Source of the DNA: an uncultured Lachnospiraceae bacterium
Lineage (GTDB): Bacteria; Bacillota; Clostridia; Lachnospirales; Lachnospiraceae
Length of the DNA: 39,924 bases
Direction of reading: 5' to 3'
NCBI GenBank assembly: GCA_902781215.1
Contig: CACZIO010000027.1
Location: forward strand, 1-39,924
Shown: positions 1-7,926 of the stretch, in pieces
Layout of the letters: every line of letters starts with the position of its first letter
How positions within the stretch are numbered: position 1 is the first letter of the stretch
Notes under the pieces: model-generated
What the model saw: the letters and a program-made list of their open reading frames with translations, nothing else
Told to the model about the DNA's origin: nothing
The model's database searches: none
Made by a program: the position numbers and the translations under genes

Positions 1-23
1 GACAGAACAAGTTTGCTGGACCA

Positions 24-91
24 CCGCCTTTAGGCGGAATCACAACAACGCCCCGGAGGGGCTAACACAAACCACCAGCGGAGCTGGTGGT
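24..91. repeat. Cluster of three hairpins upstream of the protease gene
   Basis: Three perfect inverted repeats follow one another, separated by A/C-rich linkers: ccgcc-ttta-ggcgg (24-37), gcccc-gga-ggggc (50-62) and accaccagc-gga-gctggtggt (71-91). The last has a 9-bp stem with a 3-nt loop and overlaps the only plausible start codon of the protease gene. Strings of short hairpins like this occur at the ends of IS200/IS605-type elements and in their guide RNAs, so this may be the end of an element lying mostly left of the window. That is inference; no transposase is visible here. Confidence 0.55.
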
Positions 92-800
92 CCTGACTTG
101 GCAGACGTGGCAGTACAACGACTCGGAGACGAGCGCGAAGCACTTCCGCGACTGTCTGGACGCCATCCCGAGCGGCGAGGAGATCGAACTGCACGTCAAC
201 AGTGTCGGCGGAGAGGTCGGCGAAGGCGTGACCATCTTCAACCTGCTCAAACAGAAGGGCGAGCAGGGGAACAAGATCACGGCCTATGTCGACGGCATGG
301 CCTACAGCGTAGCCATGGACATCGTCATGGCGGCGTCAGAAATCCACATGGGGCTCGGAACAACGATGTTCCTCCACAACCCCTGGATGTACTGCGAGGG
401 CAATGCCGAACAGCTCCGGAATTATGCAGAACAGCTCGATGCTCTGAGCGCGGCGTCCCGCCAGCTTTATCTGGCGAGGAGCAACGGCAAGATCGACGAG
501 CAGACCCTGCAGGAGCTCATGGAAAAAGAGACAATGCTGGATCCGCAGACCTGCATGCAGTACGGCTTCTGCGACGTCATCGACGACTTCAAAGCCGAAG
601 AGGACGATGGGGAAGAAGATGACGACAAAGACGAGATCATCCAGGAGCTTCGGAACCAGCTGTTCAGGCAGCAGGAGATGAACCGGATGATGCAGTCTGC
701 AGGCATGCAGGCCGGCCAGGAACCGCCGGAAGATCCTCGCAAGGAAGCCGCGAAGCGGATCCGCGAGACACTGATGGCAGCTATGGCAGCAACCAGATAA
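87..800 (+). CDS. ClpP-like head maturation protease, N-terminus disturbed
   Basis: This is a ClpP-fold serine protease of the type that trims the capsid protein during head assembly; it sits directly before the major capsid gene. The protease fold covers about residues 1-165. It contains the ELHVNSVGGEV strand-turn, the nucleophile region DGMAYSVA (usual form DGLAASAAS) and MFLHNPW with the catalytic His. The last 70 residues are very acidic and then charged and helical, as in scaffold-like tails. The reading frame is open only from base 66, because TAA lies at 63-65. The first usable start is GTG at 87, inside a hairpin and without a well-spaced ribosome site. Family members normally begin with an extra beta strand that is missing here, so the true 5' end may have been cut off by an insertion or be restored by splicing. 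The family call is firm; the start is not. Confidence 0.8.
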   Translation: MVLTWQTWQYNDSETSAKHFRDCLDAIPSGEEIELHVNSVGGEVGEGVTIFNLLKQKGEQGNKITAYVDGMAYSVAMDIVMAASEIHMGLGTTMFLHNPWMYCEGNAEQLRNYAEQLDALSAASRQLYLARSNGKIDEQTLQELMEKETMLDPQTCMQYGFCDVIDDFKAEEDDGEEDDDKDEIIQELRNQLFRQQEMNRMMQSAGMQAGQEPPEDPRKEAAKRIRETLMAAMAATR

Positions 801-826
801 GCAAACCAAGAAAAGGAGAACATATT

Positions 827-2035
827 ATGCCTATCATGAAAAACAAAGATCTCCTGAAGGAGGAGAATTACAAGATCGTCCAGAAGCTCTCCCAGGCCAT
901 GCAGGACGGAGACGCTGAGGCGGCAGCGGGCGCGATCCAGGAGCTCCACGACAGCGTGGCAAACAGGATCGAGCAGGAGTTTGAGCAGTACGGGAACGTC
1001 ACCGACATGATGGTCCTGCAGAGCCGTGGCCTCCGCGCCCTGACCTCTGAGGAGACCGAGTGGTACCAGAAGTTTATCAACGCGGCCAAGTCTGGCGCGA
1101 AGCAGGAGATCCAGAACCTGACCGACCACATGGTGCCCACCATCATCGACCGCGTCATTCAGGACATGCAGAAGGCTCACCCTCTTCTGGCGGCCATCGA
1201 CATCCAGAACGCCGCCGGCGCTGTCCGCCTGGTCATGAACGCCAAGCAGATGCGCGGCCTTCTGGGAAGCTGGGGGCCTATCACCAGCGCGATCACTGCG
1301 CAGGTTCAGGGCGCTATCAAGTTCATCGACATCGACAGGGCGAAGTACACCGCGTACTTCCTCATCCCCAAGGACTTCGTCCGTTTCAACTTCGGCTTTG
1401 CTCCCATGTGGGTTGATGCCTACATCAGGAACATCCTCTCCGAGACCGTGGCCTTCGGCCTGGAAAAGACCATCGTCCAGGGCAATGGCAAAGACCAGTT
1501 CATCGGCCTTGCGTTCGATGTCTCACAGTCCACCGATGGCGTATATGCCGAGAAGACTGCCGAAGCCATCACCACATGGGATGGATACCGCGACAAGATC
1601 GCCGACAATCTCCTCCTGGATGCAAACGGCGACTACAGGAACATCAGCGAGGTCCTGATGGTCGTCAACCCTGTCGACTACATCAAGAAGATCAGGCCCG
1701 CGATGCAGGTGATCACCACCGCCGGCATTCAGAACATGATCGACCGCGCTTTCCCGACCAGAGTTGTCACCTCTCCCTTTGTGGCAGAAGGCCGCGCCAA
1801 GGTCGGCCTCGCGGAGAATTACTTCGCGGCCATCAATGGCGGCCAGTCCGGCATCATCGAGTATTCCGACGAGAACCAGTTCCTCCAGGACAACAGAGTC
1901 TACACCACCAGAGTGTACGGCGGCGGCCGCCCTGTGGACAACACCAGCTTCATCAACCTCGACATCTCAGGCCTGGAGGACTACGCGACTCCGGTCAAGG
2001 TCAAGGGAACCGTGAAGACCAAAGAAGAAGCTTAA
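827..2035 (+). CDS. Phage major capsid protein, HK97 fold
   Basis: This 402-residue protein builds the icosahedral head. It follows the protease gene by 26 bp and has a good ribosome site (aaaaggag) before ATG 827. About residues 1-105 are charged and helical and resemble the delta/scaffold segment of HK97-type capsid proteins. The remainder has the typical mixed beta character, including the P-domain-like stretch around IRPAMQ and a C-terminal part with TTRVYGGGRPVDN. Position, length and composition all fit the HK97 family. No cleavage site can be assigned with confidence. Codon use matches its neighbours. Confidence 0.85.
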   Translation: MPIMKNKDLLKEENYKIVQKLSQAMQDGDAEAAAGAIQELHDSVANRIEQEFEQYGNVTDMMVLQSRGLRALTSEETEWYQKFINAAKSGAKQEIQNLTDHMVPTIIDRVIQDMQKAHPLLAAIDIQNAAGAVRLVMNAKQMRGLLGSWGPITSAITAQVQGAIKFIDIDRAKYTAYFLIPKDFVRFNFGFAPMWVDAYIRNILSETVAFGLEKTIVQGNGKDQFIGLAFDVSQSTDGVYAEKTAEAITTWDGYRDKIADNLLLDANGDYRNISEVLMVVNPVDYIKKIRPAMQVITTAGIQNMIDRAFPTRVVTSPFVAEGRAKVGLAENYFAAINGGQSGIIEYSDENQFLQDNRVYTTRVYGGGRPVDNTSFINLDISGLEDYATPVKVKGTVKTKEEA

Positions 2036-2062
2036 CCGAGTCGGATCTGAAACGGAGGTGAC

Positions 2063-2422
2063 ATGATGGCGATCACTGAATCTGTATATAAGATGCTCAT
2101 TCGGGCGCTGCATGTCACCTACACGCCGGATGAAGACACGGAAGCCAGGATCCGCGCAGAGGGTGCGGCAGGAAAAGACCTGCTCAACCGCTACGCGGAT
2201 CCGGATGCGGGATGCGAGCCGGGCACACGCTGCGGCCAGCTCCTGTGTGACTACGTCATGAGGGCCGAGGCCGGAGCTGCCGAGACCTTCTTGACGGATT
2301 TCGCGCAGGACATCGTCGAGATCAAATCGGAATATGATCTCAGGACATGGGCCGCAGCCAAAGGCTACACACCGGAAGAGAACACGGAGGCAGAGGGCGA
2401 TGCTGAAACCGAAGGCGACTAA
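2063..2422 (+). CDS. Head-tail connector protein, gp6-like
   Basis: A small, acidic, helical protein of 119 residues directly after the capsid gene, where siphophages encode the gp6/gp15-type adaptor that sits under the portal. The central part (LLNRYAD... then CGQLLCDYVMRAEAGA) fits the helix pattern of this family, in which helical bundles carry a conserved Y-V-x-Y/R-A type helix. Ribosome site ggaggtg precedes two possible starts, ATG 2063 and ATG 2066. The end overlaps the next gene by 23 bp, so translation is likely coupled. Assignment rests mainly on position, size and helical make-up. Confidence 0.65.
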   Translation: MMAITESVYKMLIRALHVTYTPDEDTEARIRAEGAAGKDLLNRYADPDAGCEPGTRCGQLLCDYVMRAEAGAAETFLTDFAQDIVEIKSEYDLRTWAAAKGYTPEENTEAEGDAETEGD

Positions 2423-2747
2423 CCTCCAGACCTACACAGACGGCTGGGGGACATCGTGGGAGGTATCCGACCGCAGGCTCGTCAAGGAGAAGCAGAAGAT
2501 CATCCACTTCGCGGAGACGACCGTCGGCATGTATCGGTTCTGGGAGGCAATGATCGCGGGAACGCAGCTCCGGAAAGCGATCCTCGTCCCGGAGCGGACC
2601 GACATCATGGAAGGCGATATCTTCGTCGACTCCGACGGCACCCAGTACGAAGTCAAACAGGTCGACAGGAAGGACACCAGGCCGGTTTCCCTCCTCGTAT
2701 CACTCTCTGCGGCGCAGGTCACATACAGGAGACGTTCAAATGGCTGA
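2400..2747 (+). CDS. Head closure / head-tail adaptor protein
   Basis: A 115-residue protein, mainly beta, starting at ATG 2400 inside the end of the previous gene. It fits the SPP1 gp16 / HK97 gp-type head closure family: a small beta barrel with a segment like GDIFVDSDGTQYEVKQV, matching the usual 'D-x-V-x-x-D/G-x-x-Y-x-V' strand pattern. The protein would lie between connector and tail and seal DNA in the head. Its end overlaps the next start by 8 bp. The longer frame opening at 2334 was not chosen because ATG 2400 fits the usual length and overlap. Confidence 0.65.
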   Translation: MLKPKATNLQTYTDGWGTSWEVSDRRLVKEKQKIIHFAETTVGMYRFWEAMIAGTQLRKAILVPERTDIMEGDIFVDSDGTQYEVKQVDRKDTRPVSLLVSLSAAQVTYRRRSNG

Positions 2748-3159
2748 CGTGAAGATCCAGACAGCGGGAGAACTGCAGGAGGCTGTCCAGAAGTCTCTGG
2801 AAGCGGTCAGGATCGCGTCGATCACAGCTCTCGAAACGGCTGTAGACAAGACATCGAAAGAAACCCTGAAGGAGACGAGAGAAAAATCCCCAAAAAGGAC
2901 CGGTGTCTATGCCAAAAGCTGGACCTCCAGAAAGACGAGCGAGAGCATCGGAGCCTACGGAAGGGAGATCTACCAGAAGAAAAAACCGGGACTCCCTCAC
3001 CTGCTGCAGGACGGCCACGAGATCACCGGCGCGGAATTCTTCCGGAAGAACAAGACCAGGACAAGGGCATTCCCTCACATCCCGCCAGACGCAGAGGTCG
3101 AGAAGGCCTTCGAGGAGAATCTCATGGCAGAGATTGACAAGGAGATGGGCAAGACATGA
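2740..3159 (+). CDS. HK97 gp10-like tail completion protein
   Basis: A 139-residue basic protein. The PHLLQDGHEITG stretch and the later AFPHIPPDAE stretch are the typical pattern of the HK97 gp10 family, where a 'hEitg' motif is followed by 'PHl.PA'. These proteins act at the head-tail joint during tail completion. It starts 8 bp inside the previous gene and ends overlapping the next by 4 bp (ATGA), so the block 2063-3500 is one translationally coupled unit. Confidence 0.75.
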   Translation: MADVKIQTAGELQEAVQKSLEAVRIASITALETAVDKTSKETLKETREKSPKRTGVYAKSWTSRKTSESIGAYGREIYQKKKPGLPHLLQDGHEITGAEFFRKNKTRTRAFPHIPPDAEVEKAFEENLMAEIDKEMGKT

Positions 3160-3500
3160 CCAGAGACGAGATTCGGGAGAAGATCGAGGGCTTCGGTATC
3201 TACTTCGATCCGGACCATCCAGACCATATCAGCCGGGACAAGATCGACACGCTCGAGCCTCCGTTCCTGGAGTGGGGGACGCAGAAACGCTCGCTTCGCG
3301 CTGACGGCATCGATTACGTCCTCTGGGAGCACCTGACCATCTACCTCTACACAGATACCAATGAGGACGTCGAGACGCATACAGCCGACGGCAGGCGCTT
3401 CGAGGATGCCCTCGCAGAGGCTTTCGACCGCTTCAACGCGACCAAAAACTACGACGACGAGCTCGGACTTTATTTTACCGAGTACACCATGGAGGTGTAA
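3156..3500 (+). CDS. Tail terminator / minor capsid-like protein
   Basis: A 114-residue acidic protein that starts in an ATGA overlap with the gp10-like gene and sits just before the major tail protein. This is the position of the tail terminator (SPP1 gp17 / lambda gpU-like), which caps the tail tube. The sequence LWEHLTIYLYTDTNED resembles the central strand of the family, in which a small alpha/beta protein carries a similar beta strand. Function is called from position and size; direct sequence evidence is modest. Confidence 0.55.
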   Translation: MTRDEIREKIEGFGIYFDPDHPDHISRDKIDTLEPPFLEWGTQKRSLRADGIDYVLWEHLTIYLYTDTNEDVETHTADGRRFEDALAEAFDRFNATKNYDDELGLYFTEYTMEV

Positions 3501-3505
3501 AAAGC

Positions 3506-4102
3506 ATGGCGAACAAATACAGGTACGACGTAAAGAACTGCTACTACTGCCCCGGCAAGCGGAACGCCGACGGCTCGATCACGTTTGACGAGACGCGGAT
3601 CCGCCAGGAGCCCGGCCTGCAGTCCATCGATATGCAGGCAGAGGGTGACATTTCCAAAATCCGGGCAGACGGCATCGATTACATCATCATCGCGTCCAAT
3701 AACGGATATACCGGGACGCTCAACTTCGTGAAGATCTCCGACCAGTTCCGCCAGGACTGCCTCGCGGAGACGGTGGATATCACGACCGGCATCCAGTACG
3801 AGGACGCGGACGCGACGCCAGATCCCTTCGCACTCATGGGCGAATTCAAGGGCGACACGGAAGGCATCCGGTTCATTTACTACAACTGCACGGCCTCCAG
3901 GCCGAACCAGACAGGCGAGAACAAAGACAACATGCGCGAGCCTGACACGGAGTCCCTCTCCCTCCAGGCATCCCCTCTTCCCTGCGTCATCGACGGCGCG
4001 GAGAAGAACATCGTGCGCGGCGGCGTGACAAAGAGCGCGAACGCAGCCACATACAACCAGTGGTTCTCGAAGGTCTGCCTGCCTGGCATCAGCAACGCAT
4101 AA
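3506..4102 (+). CDS. Major tail (tube) protein
   Basis: A 198-residue protein directly upstream of the tail assembly chaperone. It fits the phi13/TP901-type major tail protein family: N-terminal KNCYYCP segment, a middle part with GYTGTLNFVKISDQF and a later GEFKGDTEGIRFIYYNCTASRP strand pair, which is the usual layout of these beta-sandwich tube subunits. Ribosome site is gaggtg before ATG 3506, although spacing is a little long. The protein would polymerise around the tape measure to form the non-contractile tail tube. Confidence 0.8.
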   Translation: MANKYRYDVKNCYYCPGKRNADGSITFDETRIRQEPGLQSIDMQAEGDISKIRADGIDYIIIASNNGYTGTLNFVKISDQFRQDCLAETVDITTGIQYEDADATPDPFALMGEFKGDTEGIRFIYYNCTASRPNQTGENKDNMREPDTESLSLQASPLPCVIDGAEKNIVRGGVTKSANAATYNQWFSKVCLPGISNA

Positions 4103-4114
4103 AAGGAGAATCAC

Positions 4115-4567
4115 ATGGAAAAGGTGATCCAGATCGAAGAAGGCAGGAGCGCGGCATTTCGCGCCTCCGCCTTTTCGCCTATACAGTACAACCGCCTATT
4201 CACGGGGCGCGACTTCATGCGGGACATGGACGCTCTGAGGAGCGCCAACGACCGCGCGAAGAAAAGCGAAGAGAACGAGGCGGCAGAGGGCGAAGAGAGA
4301 AAGCAGTTCTTCGACATCGAAGACTATGAGACCTTCGTGAGGGTGTCCTACACCTTCGCTTATCAGGCGCTCTCACCTTCGCCCCGCGTGTCGGACGAGC
4401 AGCGGGCTTTCCGGGAAAAGTACCCGGATGCCTGGGACTGGATCGACGACATGAACACATTTTCAATTTATCAGATCCTGCCGGAGATCGTAGATCTCTG
4501 GTTCGGAGGAGCGGTACAGGTCGCAGGCTCAAAAAAAAATATGAGCCCACCGTCCGGGAAATCCTGA
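4115..4567 (+). CDS. Tail assembly chaperone, short (G-like) product
   Basis: A 150-residue, acidic, largely helical protein between the major tail and tape measure genes, the position of the G protein of the G/GT chaperone pair. Ribosome site aaaaggag precedes ATG 4115. The frame ends at TGA 4567 just after a run of nine A (4531-4539). An open frame shifted by -1 continues to 4734 with no start of its own, so a fraction of ribosomes should make a longer G-T fusion of about 206 residues. The two products together chaperone the tape measure while the tail tube polymerises. Confidence 0.8.
   Translation: MEKVIQIEEGRSAAFRASAFSPIQYNRLFTGRDFMRDMDALRSANDRAKKSEENEAAEGEERKQFFDIEDYETFVRVSYTFAYQALSPSPRVSDEQRAFREKYPDAWDWIDDMNTFSIYQILPEIVDLWFGGAVQVAGSKKNMSPPSGKS
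4531..4539 (+). promoter_or_regulatory. Programmed -1 ribosomal frameshift site (A9)
   Basis: The zero frame reads TCA AAA AAA AAT. The run of nine A offers the slippery heptamer A-AAA-AAA. After slipping back by one base the frame reads AAA TAT GAG and stays open to TGA 4732-4734, one base before the tape measure start. This is the standard arrangement for tail assembly chaperones. The shift size (-1) follows directly from the two frames. Confidence 0.82.
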
Positions 4568-4734
4568 CACCGACCTACCTGCTCCGGTGCAAGCAGATGG
4601 GTCTGCTCCTTGAGGAGCTCGACATGATGGAATACGGCATGGTCATGGACATGATGATCGAGTCCGGGAATGACACTGTCGACTATCCGAAGAAAGCGAC
4701 ACAGGCCCAGTTCAACGAATTCGTAGGAGGCTGA
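4537..4734 (+). CDS. T-like extension of the tail assembly chaperone (reached by -1 frameshift)
   Basis: A reading frame of about 65 codons in the -1 frame relative to the chaperone gene, running from the A9 run to TGA 4734. It encodes a charged helical segment (KQMGLLLEELDMMEYGMV) as expected of the T part, which contacts the tape measure protein. There is no ribosome site for an independent start, although internal ATG codons exist. It is therefore read as the C-terminal half of the G-T fusion rather than as a separate gene. Confidence 0.75.
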   Translation, partial: KYEPTVREILTPTYLLRCKQMGLLLEELDMMEYGMVMDMMIESGNDTVDYPKKATQAQFNEFVGG

Positions 4735-4735
4735 C

Positions 4736-7207
4736 ATGGCAAGCCGTACAAAGGGAATCACCATAGAGATCAACGGCGACGTCACAAAGCTGGACGATTC
4801 GCTGAAGGAAGTAAACAAGTCTCTGAGCGAGGCCGGCAGAGGCCTCAAGGACGTCGACAGGCTCCTGAAGCTGGACCCGTCGAACGTAGACCTCCTTAAG
4901 CAGAAGCAGGAGTACCTGAACACCTCCATCGAAAGCACGAAGGAGAAGCTGCAGAGGGAGAAGGAAGCCCTGGAGCAGATGAAGAACACGGAAGGGTTCG
5001 ACAAAAGTTCCGAGGCAGCCAAAGCCCTGGAGCGTCAGATCGTCGCCGACGAGGAGGCTCTGAAGAAATTCCAGGAAGACGTGAAGAAGCTCCCGACACC
5101 CTTCCAGGCATCCATGCAGGAAGCCGGTAAGAAGGTTGAGGAAGTCGGCAGCAAGATAGAGGCAGCGGGCGGCAAGATCAAAGGAGCGGGCGAAACCCTG
5201 ACCAAGGGAGTCACCGCTCCGATCGCGGCAGTGGGAGCTGCATCCGTGGCAGCGTGGAAAGAAGTCGACGAGGCCATGGACACCATCACCACCAAGACCG
5301 GTGCGTCCGGCGAGGCCCTGGCAGACATGCAGCAGCGCGCCAAGGATATCGCCACGACCATCCCGACGGACTTCCAGACAGCCGCCGACGCAGTAGGCGA
5401 AGTCAATACCAGGTTCGGCCTTACAGGCGACGCTCTGCAGAACCTGTCCGGTGATTTCGTCAAATTCGCGCAGCTCAACGACACCGACGTCTCCTCCTCG
5501 ATCGACTCCGTCCAGTCTGCCATGGCTGCGTGGGGAATCGGAGCAGAAGACGCCTCTCTGGTCCTCGACACCATGAACAAGGCCGGCCAGGATACCGGCA
5601 TCAGCGTCGACAAACTGAGCGACATGCTCAAGACCAACAAGACGGCCCTGGACGAGGCGGGCCTGAGCTTCTCCGATTCCGCCATGCTCCTCGCGAACAT
5701 GGACAAAAACGGTGTCGACGCAGGCACAGCACTCGCCGGCCTCAAGAAGGCTCTGCAGAACGCCACAAAAGAGGGTATCCCGGCGAACGTAGCACTGCAG
5801 CAACTGCAGGATAAAATGAGCGACGGCTCCAACAAAGCCGAGGCATATGCTGCAGCCACAGAACTGTTCGGCGCGAAGGCAGGCCCCGCGATCGCGGACG
5901 CCTGCATGGAAGGACGTCTTTCCTTCGACGAACTGGGGACATCGATGCAGGACTTCGCCGGAAATGTCGGCTCGACCTTTGACGAGACCCTGGATCCGAT
6001 GGACCAGATGCAGACCAACATGAACATGATGAAGGAGCTGGGCGCCGACATCGTCGAGACTGCCGCTCCCATGATCGTGGAGGCCATGACCGCCATCCGG
6101 GACGCCATCACCACCCTGAAGGAGAAGTGGGACGGGCTCAGCGAAGACCAGCAGCAGATGATCATCAAGATCGCCGGCATCGCTGCAGTGGTAGGCCCAG
6201 TGCTCGTAGTCATCGGCACAGTGGTCGGTGCGATCGGCGGCATCGTCGGAGCTGTAGGCGCCGTGATAGGCATATTGGGCTCGCCTCTTCTCGGGCCAAT
6301 CGCGCTCGTCGTGGCAGCAATACTCGCGGTGATAGCACTATGGCCGCAGATAAAACAATTTTTCGATGACTCCGTACAGAAGGTCAAGGACTTTGTTAGA
6401 GACACGAAGGAAAAGTGGGAGAATTTCAAAAACGACACCATTGAAAAATTTACATCCATAAAGGACGGTGCCAAGCAGAAAATCGAAGATCTTCGCGACG
6501 GGGTCGTGGAGAAGGTACGAAGCCTCAAAGAAGGGGCCGAGCAGAAAGTCCAGGACATGAAGGACTTCTTTGATGAAAAATTCGGAGGAATAGCTGACAA
6601 GGCGCAGGAAATTTTCAGCAACGTCCAGAAATTCATCGAGGATCCTGTCGGCACAGCCAAGGACTTCGTGAGGCAGGCCATCGAGGATATCAAGGGCTTC
6701 TTCAATTTCGAGTGGAAGCTGCCGGAGCTGAAGCTCCCTCACATCAATGTGGGCGCCTACATTGATGTCCCGGCTCTCGGCACGATTCCGGATCCGAGAT
6801 ACCTGACCGTCGACTGGTATGACAAGGCGATGGACAAGACCCGCGTGCTGAAGGGAGCGACCATCTTCGGAGCAGCCGGAGGAAAGCTTCTTGGAGGAGG
6901 AGAATCCGGAAGGGAAGTGGTCTCCGGAGAAGACCACCTGCTCGACATGTTCATGAGAGGCGTCGAGAAGGTCATGCAGCGCGTCCAGGTCGCCATGCAG
7001 ACACCTGCAAGTGACACCATCCAGAATGCCATCCGGGCGCTGTCACAGACGGCGCAGAGGGCCGGAGATTCGATTCGCAACTTTAAATACGGCGATGTGA
7101 GCATCAACATCTATCCGACAGACAGACAGGATGCCCACGAGATCGCCAGAGAGGTCGCCGACATTCTGGGCGACGATATGGCAAGCGCGGAGGCAGTGTA
7201 TAGATGA
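4736..7207 (+). CDS. Tape measure protein
   Basis: An 823-residue protein that sets tail length. Residues 1-150 are a heptad-rich coiled coil (DVDRLLKLDPSNVDLLKQ is the usual opening of clostridial tape measures). Residues ~150-420 carry the TP901-type minor tail region, with MQQRAKDIATTIPTDF and the repeating 'M-x-K-x-G-x-D/S' pattern. About 480-550 are strongly hydrophobic, Gly/Ala/Val-rich, likely membrane-active segments for DNA entry. A second charged helical part follows (550-680). At roughly 1.5 angstrom per residue the tail would be about 120 nm; this is an estimate. ATG 4736 overlaps the stop region of the T frame and follows gtaggagg. The end overlaps the next gene by 4 bp. Confidence 0.92.
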   Translation: MASRTKGITIEINGDVTKLDDSLKEVNKSLSEAGRGLKDVDRLLKLDPSNVDLLKQKQEYLNTSIESTKEKLQREKEALEQMKNTEGFDKSSEAAKALERQIVADEEALKKFQEDVKKLPTPFQASMQEAGKKVEEVGSKIEAAGGKIKGAGETLTKGVTAPIAAVGAASVAAWKEVDEAMDTITTKTGASGEALADMQQRAKDIATTIPTDFQTAADAVGEVNTRFGLTGDALQNLSGDFVKFAQLNDTDVSSSIDSVQSAMAAWGIGAEDASLVLDTMNKAGQDTGISVDKLSDMLKTNKTALDEAGLSFSDSAMLLANMDKNGVDAGTALAGLKKALQNATKEGIPANVALQQLQDKMSDGSNKAEAYAAATELFGAKAGPAIADACMEGRLSFDELGTSMQDFAGNVGSTFDETLDPMDQMQTNMNMMKELGADIVETAAPMIVEAMTAIRDAITTLKEKWDGLSEDQQQMIIKIAGIAAVVGPVLVVIGTVVGAIGGIVGAVGAVIGILGSPLLGPIALVVAAILAVIALWPQIKQFFDDSVQKVKDFVRDTKEKWENFKNDTIEKFTSIKDGAKQKIEDLRDGVVEKVRSLKEGAEQKVQDMKDFFDEKFGGIADKAQEIFSNVQKFIEDPVGTAKDFVRQAIEDIKGFFNFEWKLPELKLPHINVGAYIDVPALGTIPDPRYLTVDWYDKAMDKTRVLKGATIFGAAGGKLLGGGESGREVVSGEDHLLDMFMRGVEKVMQRVQVAMQTPASDTIQNAIRALSQTAQRAGDSIRNFKYGDVSINIYPTDRQDAHEIAREVADILGDDMASAEAVYR

Positions 7208-7926
7208 GCGCAGGCGGATTCTTCATATACGGCGGAGCGTCCTCGAGAGACTACGGCATCCTGATCGACAGCGTGTCGGGAATATGGGATACACCCGAGA
7301 GAGACTCCGAGCAGATTGAGATCCCGGGAAGGAACGGAGACCTGACTGTCGACAACGGCAGGTGGAAGAACGTCCCGGGCACATACACCTGCGGCATCGG
7401 CGTCGATTTCAAAAAGAACTTCGAGCGCTTCCGCGCCATGATCACGGAACACAGGGGCTACGCGAGGCTCGAGGACTCCTGGCATCCGGACGAGTACCGG
7501 ATGGCCAAACTGACCGGCAACATCGCCCTGGAACTGGTTAAGAACGGAGCTGCGGCTACGTTTGACGTGAACTTCAGCGTGATGCCGCAGAGATTCCTCA
7601 ACTCAGGGGAGAAAGCCAAGACATTCACATCGTCCGGGAAGATCACGAATCCGACCGCGCAGGAAGCCAAGCCTCTCCTGCGCGTATATGGGACAGGGAC
7701 CTTTTCCATCGGCTCAACGAGCATGCAGATCACTGCAGCCAATACCTACACAGATATCGACTGTGACATCTGCGAATGCTACAGGGACACGATGGCAGAC
7801 AACCGGAACGCAAGCGTGAAACTCCTCTCCGGAGGCTTCCCGGTACTGCATGAGGGTGACAATGGAATCACCATCGGAAGCGGGATCTCGAGGATCATCA
7901 TCACGCCGAGGTGGTGGAAGATATGA
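7204..7926 (+). CDS. Distal tail protein (Dit)
   Basis: A 240-residue protein starting in an ATGA overlap with the tape measure gene. The order tape measure, Dit, Tal is conserved in Gram-positive siphophages. The N-terminal part carries the family pattern: FFIYGGASSRDYGI, then PGRNGDL, then a segment with FERFRAMI and WHPDEYRMAKL. The N-terminal domain would form the hexameric ring that joins tube and baseplate; the C-terminal part is a galectin-like beta domain. It ends overlapping the next gene at ATGA. Confidence 0.87.
   Translation: MSAGGFFIYGGASSRDYGILIDSVSGIWDTPERDSEQIEIPGRNGDLTVDNGRWKNVPGTYTCGIGVDFKKNFERFRAMITEHRGYARLEDSWHPDEYRMAKLTGNIALELVKNGAAATFDVNFSVMPQRFLNSGEKAKTFTSSGKITNPTAQEAKPLLRVYGTGTFSIGSTSMQITAANTYTDIDCDICECYRDTMADNRNASVKLLSGGFPVLHEGDNGITIGSGISRIIITPRWWKI

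Noticed and set aside
5035-6705. Large minus-strand open frame opposite the tape measure
   Set aside because: It mirrors the coding pattern of the plus-strand tape measure, has Ser/Met-rich content typical of antisense frames and no ribosome site.
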